A stretch of 64,000 bases of DNA from Actinomadura xylanilytica (lineage in GTDB: Bacteria; Actinomycetota; Actinomycetes; Streptosporangiales; Streptosporangiaceae), in NCBI RefSeq assembly GCF_030283145.1, contig NZ_JASNWE010000003.1, positions 744,001 to 808,000 on the forward strand, given 5' to 3'. Each line of letters opens with the position of its first letter. Position 1 is the stretch's first letter. The position numbers were made by a program, and so were the translations under genes. Shown in pieces: positions 44,201-51,679 of this stretch. Below the pieces are notes generated by a model. The model worked only from the letters and a program-made list of their open reading frames with translations. It ran no database searches and was not told the origin of the DNA.

Positions 44201-44552
44201 CGAGCTGATCGCGGCGACACTGCGCTGGGACGCGCCGGACGCCGCGCGGGCCGTGGACGCCCTCGCCGACCGGACGACCGGCGTCCTGGCGGCCCAGCAC
44301 GTCGCGGCGGCCCTCGCGGCGGATCCGTTCGGACGGGAGGGGAGCACGCCGGAGGAGATCCTCCCGCACGCCGTCCGGCTCGCGGATCGTGGCGACGCCG
44401 CCGGGGGCCTGTTCGCGTGCGCCCTCGCCGAACGGCACGGCTCGCGCGTGGGCTGGCCGGACGGGTGGCGGGCACTGCTGCGCGCCCTCCGCGCGCACGA
44501 GTGCGCCGACGTCGCGTTCGCCGCGCGCGCCGTGCGCACCGCCGACGAGTGA
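41226..44552 (+). CDS. Giant HEAT-repeat-like protein of unknown function
   Basis: 1108 residues from ATG 41226, preceded by GGAAGGA at eight bases; an ATG at 41199 has no such site. The whole protein is repeating pairs of Ala/Leu/Arg-rich helices (for example A-A-V-R-A-T-A-Y-K-A-V-R-R-F, R-A-T-G-Y-R-L-L-I-G-C-A), typical of HEAT-like solenoids. No catalytic motif, signal or membrane segment. The next gene, 79 bp downstream, is a membrane Ser/Thr kinase; the protein could be its scaffold or substrate (inference). Similar long solenoid proteins are common hypotheticals in actinomycetes. Confidence 0.75.
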   Translation: MRVDELLTEIEPLPYHARCRRLAELRGSAGDPALAELLDGLAAGGHYERSLALFIAAAVRDAASLAHVARAIRDPDARLAAQAITLGVRLGLGVEMFGALLDDAPAAVRATAYKAVRRFRRADLAEALIDAVAARWGDTEAAALLPACGEDGARSRLDGLAHAVPNWKAIGRAHPGLLLDYVERRLAEMSESLVQSWWWSRAPGVAAAVRHDPGRVVGLLERHAGTGHLPAALVPKVGVLMDAEPERMLRLLLAPGHRGTLGGLLARRGIRDRIVRLGDDDAAAVARAVQDEDHILLRLLATFPPSRREQVFDAAMAGRDLATEQLDEDLLDVLPYAARVREARRMLALREVAETPWLSWEATAFLPYDEALPVLGAVARRPDATERATGYRLLIGCAGRSRDPEVLTRMLESLGRLRNDQDPVRVQAFRALAAVPESLLRPEHAAAVGQFADDALNARDCSYLTRHTLGRIAAMFCRQGAMRDDADLVVFALELYEKLVGHTGSAGLGDLGRTLRRGQEHRLVRALAPHLASGAARDDHRLVFTVVESLGRRRAARVPELQDALEAALDARDDGVLKRAIGLWLAPPGTRGERVARVVERDPSAVAVPAVFAAIARERTDLLHLVLSGRTPSGRFQRSDVTYVPIADPSWTLRWTGRQCAEYLALLDRLAGSTGAAQDQRGRAVRAVGTVPGAGGARLRPYLDSGDAYLRRVALTAMSWVASPQEVLPDLLAYASSDDAHVAVYAATRAARFVPPSALGAALAPLLTTGKITARKEALRMLVRHRVPGAMDLVAGAWDAAGQHPDVRAAIVSTMRDRLADPAAERILTEAADGPRDLARQVIGVPPLQVEERFRARYAALVLRVARSSDAEARAAALPVLPAWAPWAPEVPAVLAGIVTDLDSTSAWRSALSSLVYCVTAGDIGAAELRAAADSLSAAPAVPDAGAERDLPALQRLAALVGAVRAASSTGRDRAERAVRALDGHLPEPLAAELIAATLRWDAPDAARAVDALADRTTGVLAAQHVAAALAADPFGREGSTPEEILPHAVRLADRGDAAGGLFACALAERHGSRVGWPDGWRALLRALRAHECADVAFAARAVRTADE

Positions 44553-44631
44553 CCGGATTTCCGGGGGGCCAACCATTTCGCCCCGTATGGCGTCACAATG
44601 GCGCAGGATCGGACCGGGGCGAGGAGCGGGC

Positions 44632-46350
44632 ATGGCGGATTGGCAGATCTCGGGGTTCACCGAAGTCCGTGAACTCGGGCGGGGCGCGCAGGGCCGCGTC
44701 GTCCTCGCCAGGCACTCCGAACGCGGCACCCCCGTCGCGATCAAATACCTCCCGGGAGGCGCCGACACCGCCGCGCGCGAGCGTTTCCGGCAGGAGGCGC
44801 ACATGCTCGGCCAGGTCGACGACCCCCACGTCGCCCGCCTCTACCGCCTCGTCGAGACCGCCGACGGCATCGCCATCGTCATGGAGGCCGTCGACGGCGT
44901 CCCCTTCAAGGAGATCCTCGCCCGCCACGGCGCGCTGGCGCCGGAGGCGGCGCTGAGCGTCCTCAAGGGCTCGCTGCTCGGCCTCGCCGCCGCGCACGCC
45001 GTCGGGGTCGTGCACCGCGACTACAAGCCCGCCAACGTCGTCGTGCCGGCCGACGGCGGCAGCAAGCTGATCGACTTCGGGGTGGCGACGTCCGCGGGCG
45101 CGGCGGCGGGCTCGGGCACCCCGGTCTACATGGCGCCCGAGCAGTGGCGCGGCGAGCCCGCCGGGCCCGCCACCGACGTGTACGCGGCGACGTGCGTGTT
45201 CTACGAGGCGGTGACCGGGCGGCGGCCGTTCGCGGCGGGCGACCGGGCGGCGCTGATGAACGGGCACCTGAACGTCCCGGTGCCGTCGGGCGAGGTCCCC
45301 GAGCCGCTGCGCGCGCTCGTCGCCCGCGGCATGGCCAAAGACCCCTACGACCGGCCGGTCAGCGCGGCGGTGTTCGTCGGCGAGCTGGAGGACGCCGCGC
45401 GCGCGGGCTACGGGCCCGACTGGGAGTCCCAGGGGCTGCGCGTCCTGGCCGGGACGGCCGTCGCGCTCGCCGCCCTCTTCCCCCTCGCCGCCGCCGGCCT
45501 CGCCCCGGTGGGGACCGCGGCCGGAACCGCCGCCGCGGGCACAGCGGGCGCCGCGGGCACGATGGGCACGGCCGGCACGGCTGGGGCGGGCACCGCCGGA
45601 GCGGGCACGGCCGGGGCCGCGGCGGGCGGCGGCGGGACGGCCGCGGGCTCGTCGGGGGTCCTCGGCGCAATCGGCACCAAGGCGGGCGTCGCCATCGCCG
45701 GCACCGCCATCGTGGGCGCGTCGGCGGGCGGCTTCGGCGTCTACCAGGCCACCAAGCCCGACGCGAAACAGCGCCGGGCCGCCGCCGTCCAGCCGGCCGG
45801 CACGCCCATGACGCTCGGCACGATGCGCATCGCCGGACCGGCGACGTGGAAGGTCGAGAGGCTGCTGGACCCGCCGGGCCAACCCGGCGGGAGCTACCGG
45901 GTGGACGTGCCCGGCAAGTGCACCGGGGGCCCGGACACCCCCAACCCCGCCGGGGAGCCGGGCTACGCCTACACCCTCCACTGCCCGAGCTTCGCCCTCC
46001 TCGACCGGAAGCGGATCAACCCGCCGGAGGGCCGGCCCGGGACCTTCAAGCTGGACTCGCCCTACCACCCGGCCGGGGACATCTCCCACGAGTGCCCGCC
46101 CGACGCCGCGCACTACGGCGGCATCACCGGGCCCGACGTCCTGCTGGCCAGCCGGAAGACGCCGGTCGGGTCGCAGCAGGCCGAGTACCGGGAGTGGCGG
46201 CGGACGTGCAAGGACTACACGGGCAAGTACACCGGGAAGCCCACGTTCGTGCAGCGCGTCTGGTTCCTGCCGAAGACCGGCATCCTGATCGTGGACGAGT
46301 GGAACACCCCGAACCTCGCCGGGATCCTCGCGAAGGCCACCTGGCTCTGA
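44632..46350 (+). CDS. Ser/Thr protein kinase with extracellular domain
   Basis: 572 residues from ATG 44632 (GAGGAG five bases upstream). Kinase domain 1-260: Gly loop G-R-G-A-Q-G-R-V, Lys38, H-R-D-Y-K-P-A-N (Asp130), D-F-G (Asp148), G-T-P-V-Y-M-A-P-E. Then a hydrophobic segment (A-L-A-A-L-F-P-L-A-A-A-G-L), a 60-residue Gly/Thr/Ala repeat (G-T-A units), and a second hydrophobic segment (G-V-A-I-A-G-T-A-I-V-G-A). The C-terminal 200 residues contain four cysteines, probably a sensor outside the cell. It follows the HEAT-protein gene by 79 bp. Confidence 0.93.
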   Translation: MADWQISGFTEVRELGRGAQGRVVLARHSERGTPVAIKYLPGGADTAARERFRQEAHMLGQVDDPHVARLYRLVETADGIAIVMEAVDGVPFKEILARHGALAPEAALSVLKGSLLGLAAAHAVGVVHRDYKPANVVVPADGGSKLIDFGVATSAGAAAGSGTPVYMAPEQWRGEPAGPATDVYAATCVFYEAVTGRRPFAAGDRAALMNGHLNVPVPSGEVPEPLRALVARGMAKDPYDRPVSAAVFVGELEDAARAGYGPDWESQGLRVLAGTAVALAALFPLAAAGLAPVGTAAGTAAAGTAGAAGTMGTAGTAGAGTAGAGTAGAAAGGGGTAAGSSGVLGAIGTKAGVAIAGTAIVGASAGGFGVYQATKPDAKQRRAAAVQPAGTPMTLGTMRIAGPATWKVERLLDPPGQPGGSYRVDVPGKCTGGPDTPNPAGEPGYAYTLHCPSFALLDRKRINPPEGRPGTFKLDSPYHPAGDISHECPPDAAHYGGITGPDVLLASRKTPVGSQQAEYREWRRTCKDYTGKYTGKPTFVQRVWFLPKTGILIVDEWNTPNLAGILAKATWL

Positions 46351-46389
46351 TGGCGCTCCGCGCGGTCTCCGCCTGCGCGGTCACGGGGG

Positions 46390-47232
46390 TCAGTCCGCGG
46401 GACGGAGCCGTTCGGCCTCCTTCGTGAGGGCGGTCGCGGCGGCGGCTCCGGCGTCGGAGTCCTGGGTCGACTGGAGTTCGTGGGCGAGTTGCTCCAGTTC
46501 GGCGCCGCCGGCCATGAGCGCGGTCAGCTCGTCCCGGGTGATCTCGCCCTTGGGGTGGTAGCCGATGCTGCGGCCCCGCTTGAGGATGAGGAAGCGGTCG
46601 CCGACCGGGTAGGCGTGGTGCGGGTTGTGGGTGATGAACACGACCGCGAGGGACCGCTCCCGGGCCTGGACGATGTAGCGCAGCACCGTCCCGGCCTGCT
46701 TGACGCCGAGGGCGGCGGTCGGCTCGTCCAGGATGAGGGCCCTGGCGCCGAAGTGGACGGCGCGGGCGATCGCGACGCACTGCCGCTCGCCGCCGGACAG
46801 GGTGCCGATGGGCTGGTCGACGTCGCGCAGGTCGATGCCCATCTCGCCCAGCTCGGCGCGGGTGGTGCGGCGCATGTGGTCGATGTCCATCCGGCCGAGG
46901 CCCTTGCGCTTCTCCGAGCCGAGGAAGAAATTGCGCCAGACGGGCATCAGCGGCACCACCGCGAGGTCCTGGTAGACGGTGGCGATGCCGCGGGCGAGGG
47001 CGTCGCGGGGCGAGCCGAACGAGACCGGCTCGCCCGCCACCTCGTAGCCGCCGGCGTCGTGCCGGTGCAGCCCCGCGATGATCTTGATGAGGGTGGACTT
47101 GCCGGCGCCGTTGTCGCCGAGCACGCACAGCACCTCGCCCGCGTCCACCTCCAGCGACACCTCGCGCAGCGCGATGATCGAGCCGTGGTTCTTGCCGACC
47201 CCGGAGAGCCGGATCAGCGGCGCCTCGCTCAT
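46390..47232 (-). CDS. Inositol/sugar ABC transporter ATP-binding protein
   Basis: 280 residues with one ABC domain: Walker A G-D-N-G-A-G-K-S-T, signature L-S-G-G-E-R-Q, Walker B A-L-I-L-D-E-P-T-A-A-L and H-switch I-T-H-N. Sugar importers often carry two fused ABC domains; this single-domain form (FrcA-like) probably works as a homodimer. The start overlaps the permease stop (ATGA). About 40 C-terminal residues are extra, Ala/Glu-rich. Last gene of the inositol operon; substrate assigned by context. Confidence 0.9.
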   Translation of the reverse strand: MSEAPLIRLSGVGKNHGSIIALREVSLEVDAGEVLCVLGDNGAGKSTLIKIIAGLHRHDAGGYEVAGEPVSFGSPRDALARGIATVYQDLAVVPLMPVWRNFFLGSEKRKGLGRMDIDHMRRTTRAELGEMGIDLRDVDQPIGTLSGGERQCVAIARAVHFGARALILDEPTAALGVKQAGTVLRYIVQARERSLAVVFITHNPHHAYPVGDRFLILKRGRSIGYHPKGEITRDELTALMAGGAELEQLAHELQSTQDSDAGAAAATALTKEAERLRPAD

Positions 47233-48305
47233 TTCGACCGCTCCACTCTGCGCCGGACGACCAGGTTGACCACGGTGGCGATGAGCAGCATCGCGCCGAG
47301 GAAGAACTTGAACCAGTCCGGGTTCCATTCGGCGTACACGATGCCCTTGTTGGTCATGCCGAAGATGAACGCGCCGATCGCCGCGCCGATCGCCGACCCG
47401 TACCCGCCGGTCAGCAGGCAGCCGCCGATCACCGCGCAGATGATGTAGAAGAACTCGTTGCCGACGCCCTCGCCCGACTGGACGGTGGCGAACGCGAACA
47501 CCAGGTGCATCCCGGAGAACCAGCCGCAGAACGCGACCCCCATGAACAGGCCGATCTTGGTGCGCGCGACCGGGACGCCGACCGCGCGGGCGCTGTCCGC
47601 CGAACCGCCCACCGCGAAGATCCAGTTGCCGATCCGGGTGCGCAGCAGGATCCAGGTGGCGATCGCGACGAACCCCAGCCACCAGAACACGGTGACGTTG
47701 ACGTTGACGCCGAGCACGTCCACGTCGGACGCGAACACCGCGCGGGCGGTGCCGAAGCCGTCCATGTCGCGGACCGAGTCGGTGGCGACGTTGCCGGTGA
47801 CGGCCTTGGTGACGCCGAGGTTGGCACCGGCCAGCATGAAGAACGTGGCGAGGGTGATGATGAAGCTCGGCAGCCCGGTCTTGACGTAGAGCAGCCCGTT
47901 CACCATCCCGAGCGCCAGCGTGAGCACCAGCGAGACCAGCACGCCCGCCCACACGTTCAGGGTGAACTGGTAGCTGACCAGCGCCGCGATCAGCGCGGCG
48001 GTGGTGACCATCACCCCGGCGGACAGGTCGAACTCGCCGCCGATCATCAGCAGCGAGACGCCGACCGCCATGATCCCGAACGTGGACCCCGCGTACAGCA
48101 CCGTCGAGAACGAACCGGCCTGGAGGAACGCGTCGGCGACCAGGGAGAAGAAGGCGAACAGCGCGACGGCGCCGAGCAGCGCGCCGAGTTCGGGACGGCC
48201 GAGCAGCAGCCGCACCGGAGAGCGGCGCGCCATCCGCTCGTCCGGCGCAGGGGGCGGGGGCGGGGAGGGAGGTGGGGGCAGTGCCTCCGCGGCGGCCCGC
48301 CCCAT
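47229..48305 (-). CDS. Inositol/sugar ABC transporter permease (RbsC family)
   Basis: 358 residues from ATG 48305. After a short Pro-rich start (P-P-P-P-S-P-P-P-P-P-A-P) it has about ten membrane helices. RbsC-family landmarks are G-G-E-F-D-L-S-A-G (the conserved E-x-D-L-S loop), Y-V-K-T-G-L-P-S-F-I-I-T-L and G-G-C-L-L-T-G-G-Y-G-S-A-I-G. It forms the membrane channel for the binding protein encoded upstream. The start and the stop of that gene overlap by one base (TGATG), and its own stop overlaps the ATPase start. Confidence 0.92.
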   Translation of the reverse strand: MGRAAAEALPPPPSPPPPPAPDERMARRSPVRLLLGRPELGALLGAVALFAFFSLVADAFLQAGSFSTVLYAGSTFGIMAVGVSLLMIGGEFDLSAGVMVTTAALIAALVSYQFTLNVWAGVLVSLVLTLALGMVNGLLYVKTGLPSFIITLATFFMLAGANLGVTKAVTGNVATDSVRDMDGFGTARAVFASDVDVLGVNVNVTVFWWLGFVAIATWILLRTRIGNWIFAVGGSADSARAVGVPVARTKIGLFMGVAFCGWFSGMHLVFAFATVQSGEGVGNEFFYIICAVIGGCLLTGGYGSAIGAAIGAFIFGMTNKGIVYAEWNPDWFKFFLGAMLLIATVVNLVVRRRVERSK

Positions 48306-49309
48306 CAGCGGGTCCCGCGGTCGGCGAACGCCTCCAGCGAGGCGGCGTTGTCCTTGGTGACGATCGCCGGGCCGGTCAGCACCGGGCGCCCGCCGCCGAT
48401 CACGTTGCCGTTGGTCTTCAGCAGCCACAGCTCGTCGACGGCGCCGTAGCCCTGGAGGTAGGGCTGCTGGTCGACGGCGAACCGGATGGTCCCGGACTTG
48501 ATCGAGGCGATCAGGTCCTTGTTCATGTCGAACGTGCCGACCTTGGCCTGGCTGCCCGCCTCCTTCGCCGCGTCGACGGCGGTCGCGGCGAACGGCGCGC
48601 CGAGGGTGAGGATGCCGTCCACGCCCTTGTCGGCCTGGAGCTTGGCGGTGATGGACGACTTGACCTGCGGCATGTTGGTGCCCTGCACGAACAGGTTCTC
48701 CAGCTTCCCGCCGAACGTCTTCTTGGCGCCCGCGCAGCGGTCCTCGAGCCCCACGTTGCCCTGCTCGTGGACGACGCACAGCGCGTTCTTCGCGCCGATC
48801 CGGGCCAGCTCGCGCCCGGCGGCCTCGCCCGCGATCGACTCGTCCTGCCCGAAGTGCGCGACCGCGCCGAAGCGGGCGGAGACGTCGGCGCCGGAGTTGA
48901 TCGACACCACCGGGATCTTCGCGGCGGTCGCGCGGGCCACCACGTCCTTGAGCGCGTCGGGCTTGGCGAAGGTGACCACGATGCCGTCCACCTTCTTGTC
49001 GATGGCGGCCTGGACGAGCTGGGCCTGCTTGCCGCCGTCCGGGTCGGCCGAGTAGAGGAACTCGGCGTTGTCCTTGGCGGCGGCGGCCTGGGCGCCCTTC
49101 TGCACGATGTCCCAGAACGTGTCGCCGGGCCCGGAGTGGGTGATCATCGCGATCTTCAGCCGGGGGCCCGCGCCGTCGCCGCCGCCCTCGGACTTCTTCC
49201 CGCCCGACGAGCTACAGGCGCTCAGGGCCAGCGCGCCCCCCAGGATCCCCGCCACGGCGAGGGCCCGCAGGCCCCTGGACGATCTCCGCTCGGCCGTACC
49301 TCGTCGCAT
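48305..49309 (-). CDS. Inositol/sugar ABC transporter substrate-binding lipoprotein
   Basis: 334 residues. A lipoprotein signal ends in L-S-A-C (Cys32), followed by a Ser/Gly/Lys linker. The remainder is a type-I periplasmic binding fold (PF13407): I-A-M-I-T-H-S-G-P-G-D-T-F-W, V-D-G-I-V-V-T, P-V-V-S-I-N-S-G and V-D-Q-Q-P-Y-L-Q-G-Y. It captures a sugar or cyclitol outside the membrane. It is coupled to the permease gene. Inositol is the likely ligand because iolC and an inositol dehydrogenase-like gene precede it, 166 bp upstream. Confidence 0.92.
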   Translation of the reverse strand: MRRGTAERRSSRGLRALAVAGILGGALALSACSSSGGKKSEGGGDGAGPRLKIAMITHSGPGDTFWDIVQKGAQAAAAKDNAEFLYSADPDGGKQAQLVQAAIDKKVDGIVVTFAKPDALKDVVARATAAKIPVVSINSGADVSARFGAVAHFGQDESIAGEAAGRELARIGAKNALCVVHEQGNVGLEDRCAGAKKTFGGKLENLFVQGTNMPQVKSSITAKLQADKGVDGILTLGAPFAATAVDAAKEAGSQAKVGTFDMNKDLIASIKSGTIRFAVDQQPYLQGYGAVDELWLLKTNGNVIGGGRPVLTGPAIVTKDNAASLEAFADRGTR

Positions 49310-49475
49310 CGCACGCTCTCCGTTCTCCCCGAGGGGGGTGGGCCGGGTCGCGGGACCGGAGCCGCCGCCGCGCGAGCCGCGGCGGCGCCCCCGGAATGCG
49401 GTGACACCGGCAGCCCGTTGATCGTCTTTGCCGCCGCCCCCGTTACCGGACGCGGCCCGGCCGCACCGGCCGCCG

Positions 49476-50411
49476 TCACGGCCCGCCCCGCAGCAGCGCG
49501 GCGACCTCGGCCTCGTCCGGCATCGCGTCGGCGCAGGCCAGCCGGGAGGCGACGATCGCCCCGGCGGCCCCGGCGAACGCGATGATCCGCTCCAGGTCCC
49601 AGCCGGCGAGCAGCCCGTGGCAGACGGCCCCGCCGAACGCGTCCCCGGCGCCGAGCCCGTTCACCACCCGCACCGGCACCGGCGGCACCCGCACGGTGCG
49701 CCCGGCGGTCGCGGCGAGGACGCCGTCCGGCCCCATCTTCACGATCGCCAGCTCCGGGCCCCGTTCCAGCAGCGCCCGCGCGGCGGCATCAGGGCGCCGC
49801 TCCCCCACCGCCATCGCGCACTCGTCGAGATTGCCGACCGCGACGCTCGCGTGCTCCAGCGCGAGTCCCGCCCAGTGCCGCGCCCCGTCCGGGTCGGCCC
49901 ACAGCATCGGCCGGTGGTCCAGATCGAGGATGGTGCGGCCGGGATGCGCGGCCAGCGCGGTCAGCGTGGCCTCCCGGCTCGGCTCCTGCGACAGCCCGGT
50001 CACCGTCGCCCACAGGATCCGCGCCGAGCGGATCGCGTCGAGGTCGAGCCCGCCGGGATCGATCTCCAGGTCCGGGGCCTTCGGGTACCGGTAGAAGTAG
50101 AGCGGAAAGTCGTCCGGCGGGAACATCTCGCAGAACGCCAGCGGCGTCGGCAGTCCCGGCACCGCCGTGACGAACCGGTCGTCCACCCCGTACCGCTCGA
50201 GCGCCCGGTGCACGAACCGGCCGAACGGGTCGTCGCCGGTACGGGTGATCACGGCGGCGCGACGGCCGTAGCGGGCCGCCGCGACCGCGACGTTGGTGGG
50301 GCTGCCGCCGAGGTACTTGCCGAACGTCTCCACGTCCTCCAGCGGCACCCCGACCTCGCGTGGGTAGACGTCCACGCTCACCCGGCCCATGGTGATCAGG
50401 TCGTACGTCAC
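49476..50411 (-). CDS. iolC: 5-dehydro-2-deoxygluconokinase (PfkB family)
   Basis: 311 residues from GTG 50411 (GTG 50414 also possible). PfkB kinase motifs: Y-L-G-G-S-P-T-N-V-A-V-A-A-A-R, and near the end V-N-G-L-G-A-G-D-A-F-G-G-A with the catalytic Asp. The N-terminal M-G-R-V-S-V-D-V-Y-P and the central A-F-C-E-M-F-P-P-D-D-F-P-L-Y-F-Y-R are IolC-specific. The enzyme phosphorylates 5-dehydro-2-deoxygluconate in myo-inositol catabolism. It follows the dehydrogenase gene by about 25 bp. Other iol genes (iolB, D, E, J) are not in this window. Confidence 0.9.
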   Translation of the reverse strand: MTYDLITMGRVSVDVYPREVGVPLEDVETFGKYLGGSPTNVAVAAARYGRRAAVITRTGDDPFGRFVHRALERYGVDDRFVTAVPGLPTPLAFCEMFPPDDFPLYFYRYPKAPDLEIDPGGLDLDAIRSARILWATVTGLSQEPSREATLTALAAHPGRTILDLDHRPMLWADPDGARHWAGLALEHASVAVGNLDECAMAVGERRPDAAARALLERGPELAIVKMGPDGVLAATAGRTVRVPPVPVRVVNGLGAGDAFGGAVCHGLLAGWDLERIIAFAGAAGAIVASRLACADAMPDEAEVAALLRGGP

Positions 50412-50436
50412 CACCCGGCCCCGGCCCGTGCGCGTC

Positions 50437-51468
50437 TCATCGCTCCACCTCTCCGGCGCCGACGATCCGCCCCTCGCGCCGCGACATCTCGCACGCCTCG
50501 GCCAGGTAGAACGCCTCCAGCGCCTCCTCCGGTGGGCAGGGGTTCTCGGCCCGGCCCGCGACCACGTCGATGAACGTCCGCAGTTCCGCATCGTAAGCGC
50601 CCGCGAACCGCTCGAGGAAGCCCTCGTACGGGTCGGACGGGCCCTCCCGCCCGGTCAGCGGCGTCACCGGGGTGCGCTCGTCCAGGCCCGCGACGACGCT
50701 GTCCTTGGACCCGAACAGCTCCAGCCGTGCGTCGTACCCGGCGGCGTTGTAGCGGGTCGCCGCCACCAGCCCGAGGGTGCCGTCGTCCAGCATCAGCATG
50801 GCCGTGCCGGCGTCGACGTCGCCGGCGTCCCGGAAGAAGTCCTCGCCCCGGTTGGCGCCGGCGGCCACCACCCAGTCCACCTCCCGGCCGGTGACGAACC
50901 GGATCAGGTCCAGGTCGTGGATCACGCAGTCGCGGAAGAGCCCGCCGGACACCGGGACGTACTCGGGCGGCGGCGGCGCCGGGTCGAAGCTGCACGAGCG
51001 GACGGTGTGCAGCCAGCCGAGCCGCCCGGACGCGACGGCCTCGCGGGCCGCGGCGTTGCCGGCGTCGAAGCGGCGCTGGAAGCCGACCTGCACCGGGATC
51101 CCGGACGCGCGCGCGGCGGCGACGATCTGGAACGTTCCACCCAAATCGGCCGCCAGCGGCTTCTCGCAGAACACCGCGATACCGGCGGTCAGACTCCGGT
51201 CGACCAGGTCCGCATGCGCGTCGGTCGCGGCGGCGATCACGATGCCGTCCAGCCCCGCGCCGAACAGCTCCGGCACCGACCCGGCCGCCTCGACCGCCCC
51301 CGCCGGATCCGGGGCGCCCGCGGCGGGGGCGGCGAGGCGGGCAGCCAGCGCGTGCGCCCGTGCGGCGTCCGCGTCGGCGATGACGAGCGTCTCGACCTCG
51401 GGCAGCCGGCGCAGTGCGGCGGCATGGCGCGCGCCGATGCGTCCCGCACCGGCCAGTCCGATTCTCAT
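50437..51468 (-). CDS. Gfo/Idh/MocA dehydrogenase, probable myo-inositol 2-dehydrogenase
   Basis: 343 residues. NAD-binding N-terminus G-L-A-G-A-G-R-I-G-A-R-H, the family E-K-P motif (F-C-E-K-P-L-A), V-G-F-Q-R-R-F-D and the catalytic D-C-V-I-H-D-L-D-L-I-R-F. The last feature matches IolG/IdhA enzymes that oxidise myo-inositol to scyllo-inosose with NAD+. It is the first gene of an operon with iolC and the ABC importer, and its promoter contains a LacI-type operator. scyllo-Inositol or another cyclitol is possible. Confidence 0.88.
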   Translation of the reverse strand: MRIGLAGAGRIGARHAAALRRLPEVETLVIADADAARAHALAARLAAPAAGAPDPAGAVEAAGSVPELFGAGLDGIVIAAATDAHADLVDRSLTAGIAVFCEKPLAADLGGTFQIVAAARASGIPVQVGFQRRFDAGNAAAREAVASGRLGWLHTVRSCSFDPAPPPPEYVPVSGGLFRDCVIHDLDLIRFVTGREVDWVVAAGANRGEDFFRDAGDVDAGTAMLMLDDGTLGLVAATRYNAAGYDARLELFGSKDSVVAGLDERTPVTPLTGREGPSDPYEGFLERFAGAYDAELRTFIDVVAGRAENPCPPEEALEAFYLAEACEMSRREGRIVGAGEVER

Positions 51469-51501
51469 GTTCCCTCCCGGTGGGCGGTTGGGTGAGCCCT
51501 G

Positions 51502-51530
51502 AGTGTGCTGGAGCGTTCCAGCACCGTCAA
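51502..51530 (-). promoter_or_regulatory. Promoter of the inositol operon with LacI-type operator
   Basis: On the minus strand a -35 TTGACG (51530-51525) is separated by exactly 17 bases from a weak -10 CACACT (51507-51502). The 18-bp inverted repeat TGCTGGAGCGTTCCAGCA (51506-51523), with the central CG typical of LacI-family sites, fills the spacer. Binding there would block the polymerase, so repression lifted by an inositol metabolite is likely. The regulator gene is not in the window. Confidence 0.6.
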
Positions 51531-51667
51531 CGGCCGGTCATCGGGCCGGGCAATATCAGAATGACCGAAACGCCGCCCGCCGTCCGCCCCGACCGGCACC
51601 GGGACGGCCCGAGCGGACGGATACGCTGGGCAGGACCGGTGCGGTTCCGGAATTCCACACCAAGCGC

Positions 51668-51673
51668 TAGTTT
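51668..51673 (+). promoter_or_regulatory. Leaderless promoter -10 of the epimerase-Ddn fusion gene
   Basis: TAGTTT ends 6 bases before ATG 51680; no Shine-Dalgarno sequence is present in the A/T-rich leader. Confidence 0.45.
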
Positions 51674-51679
51674 GATTTC

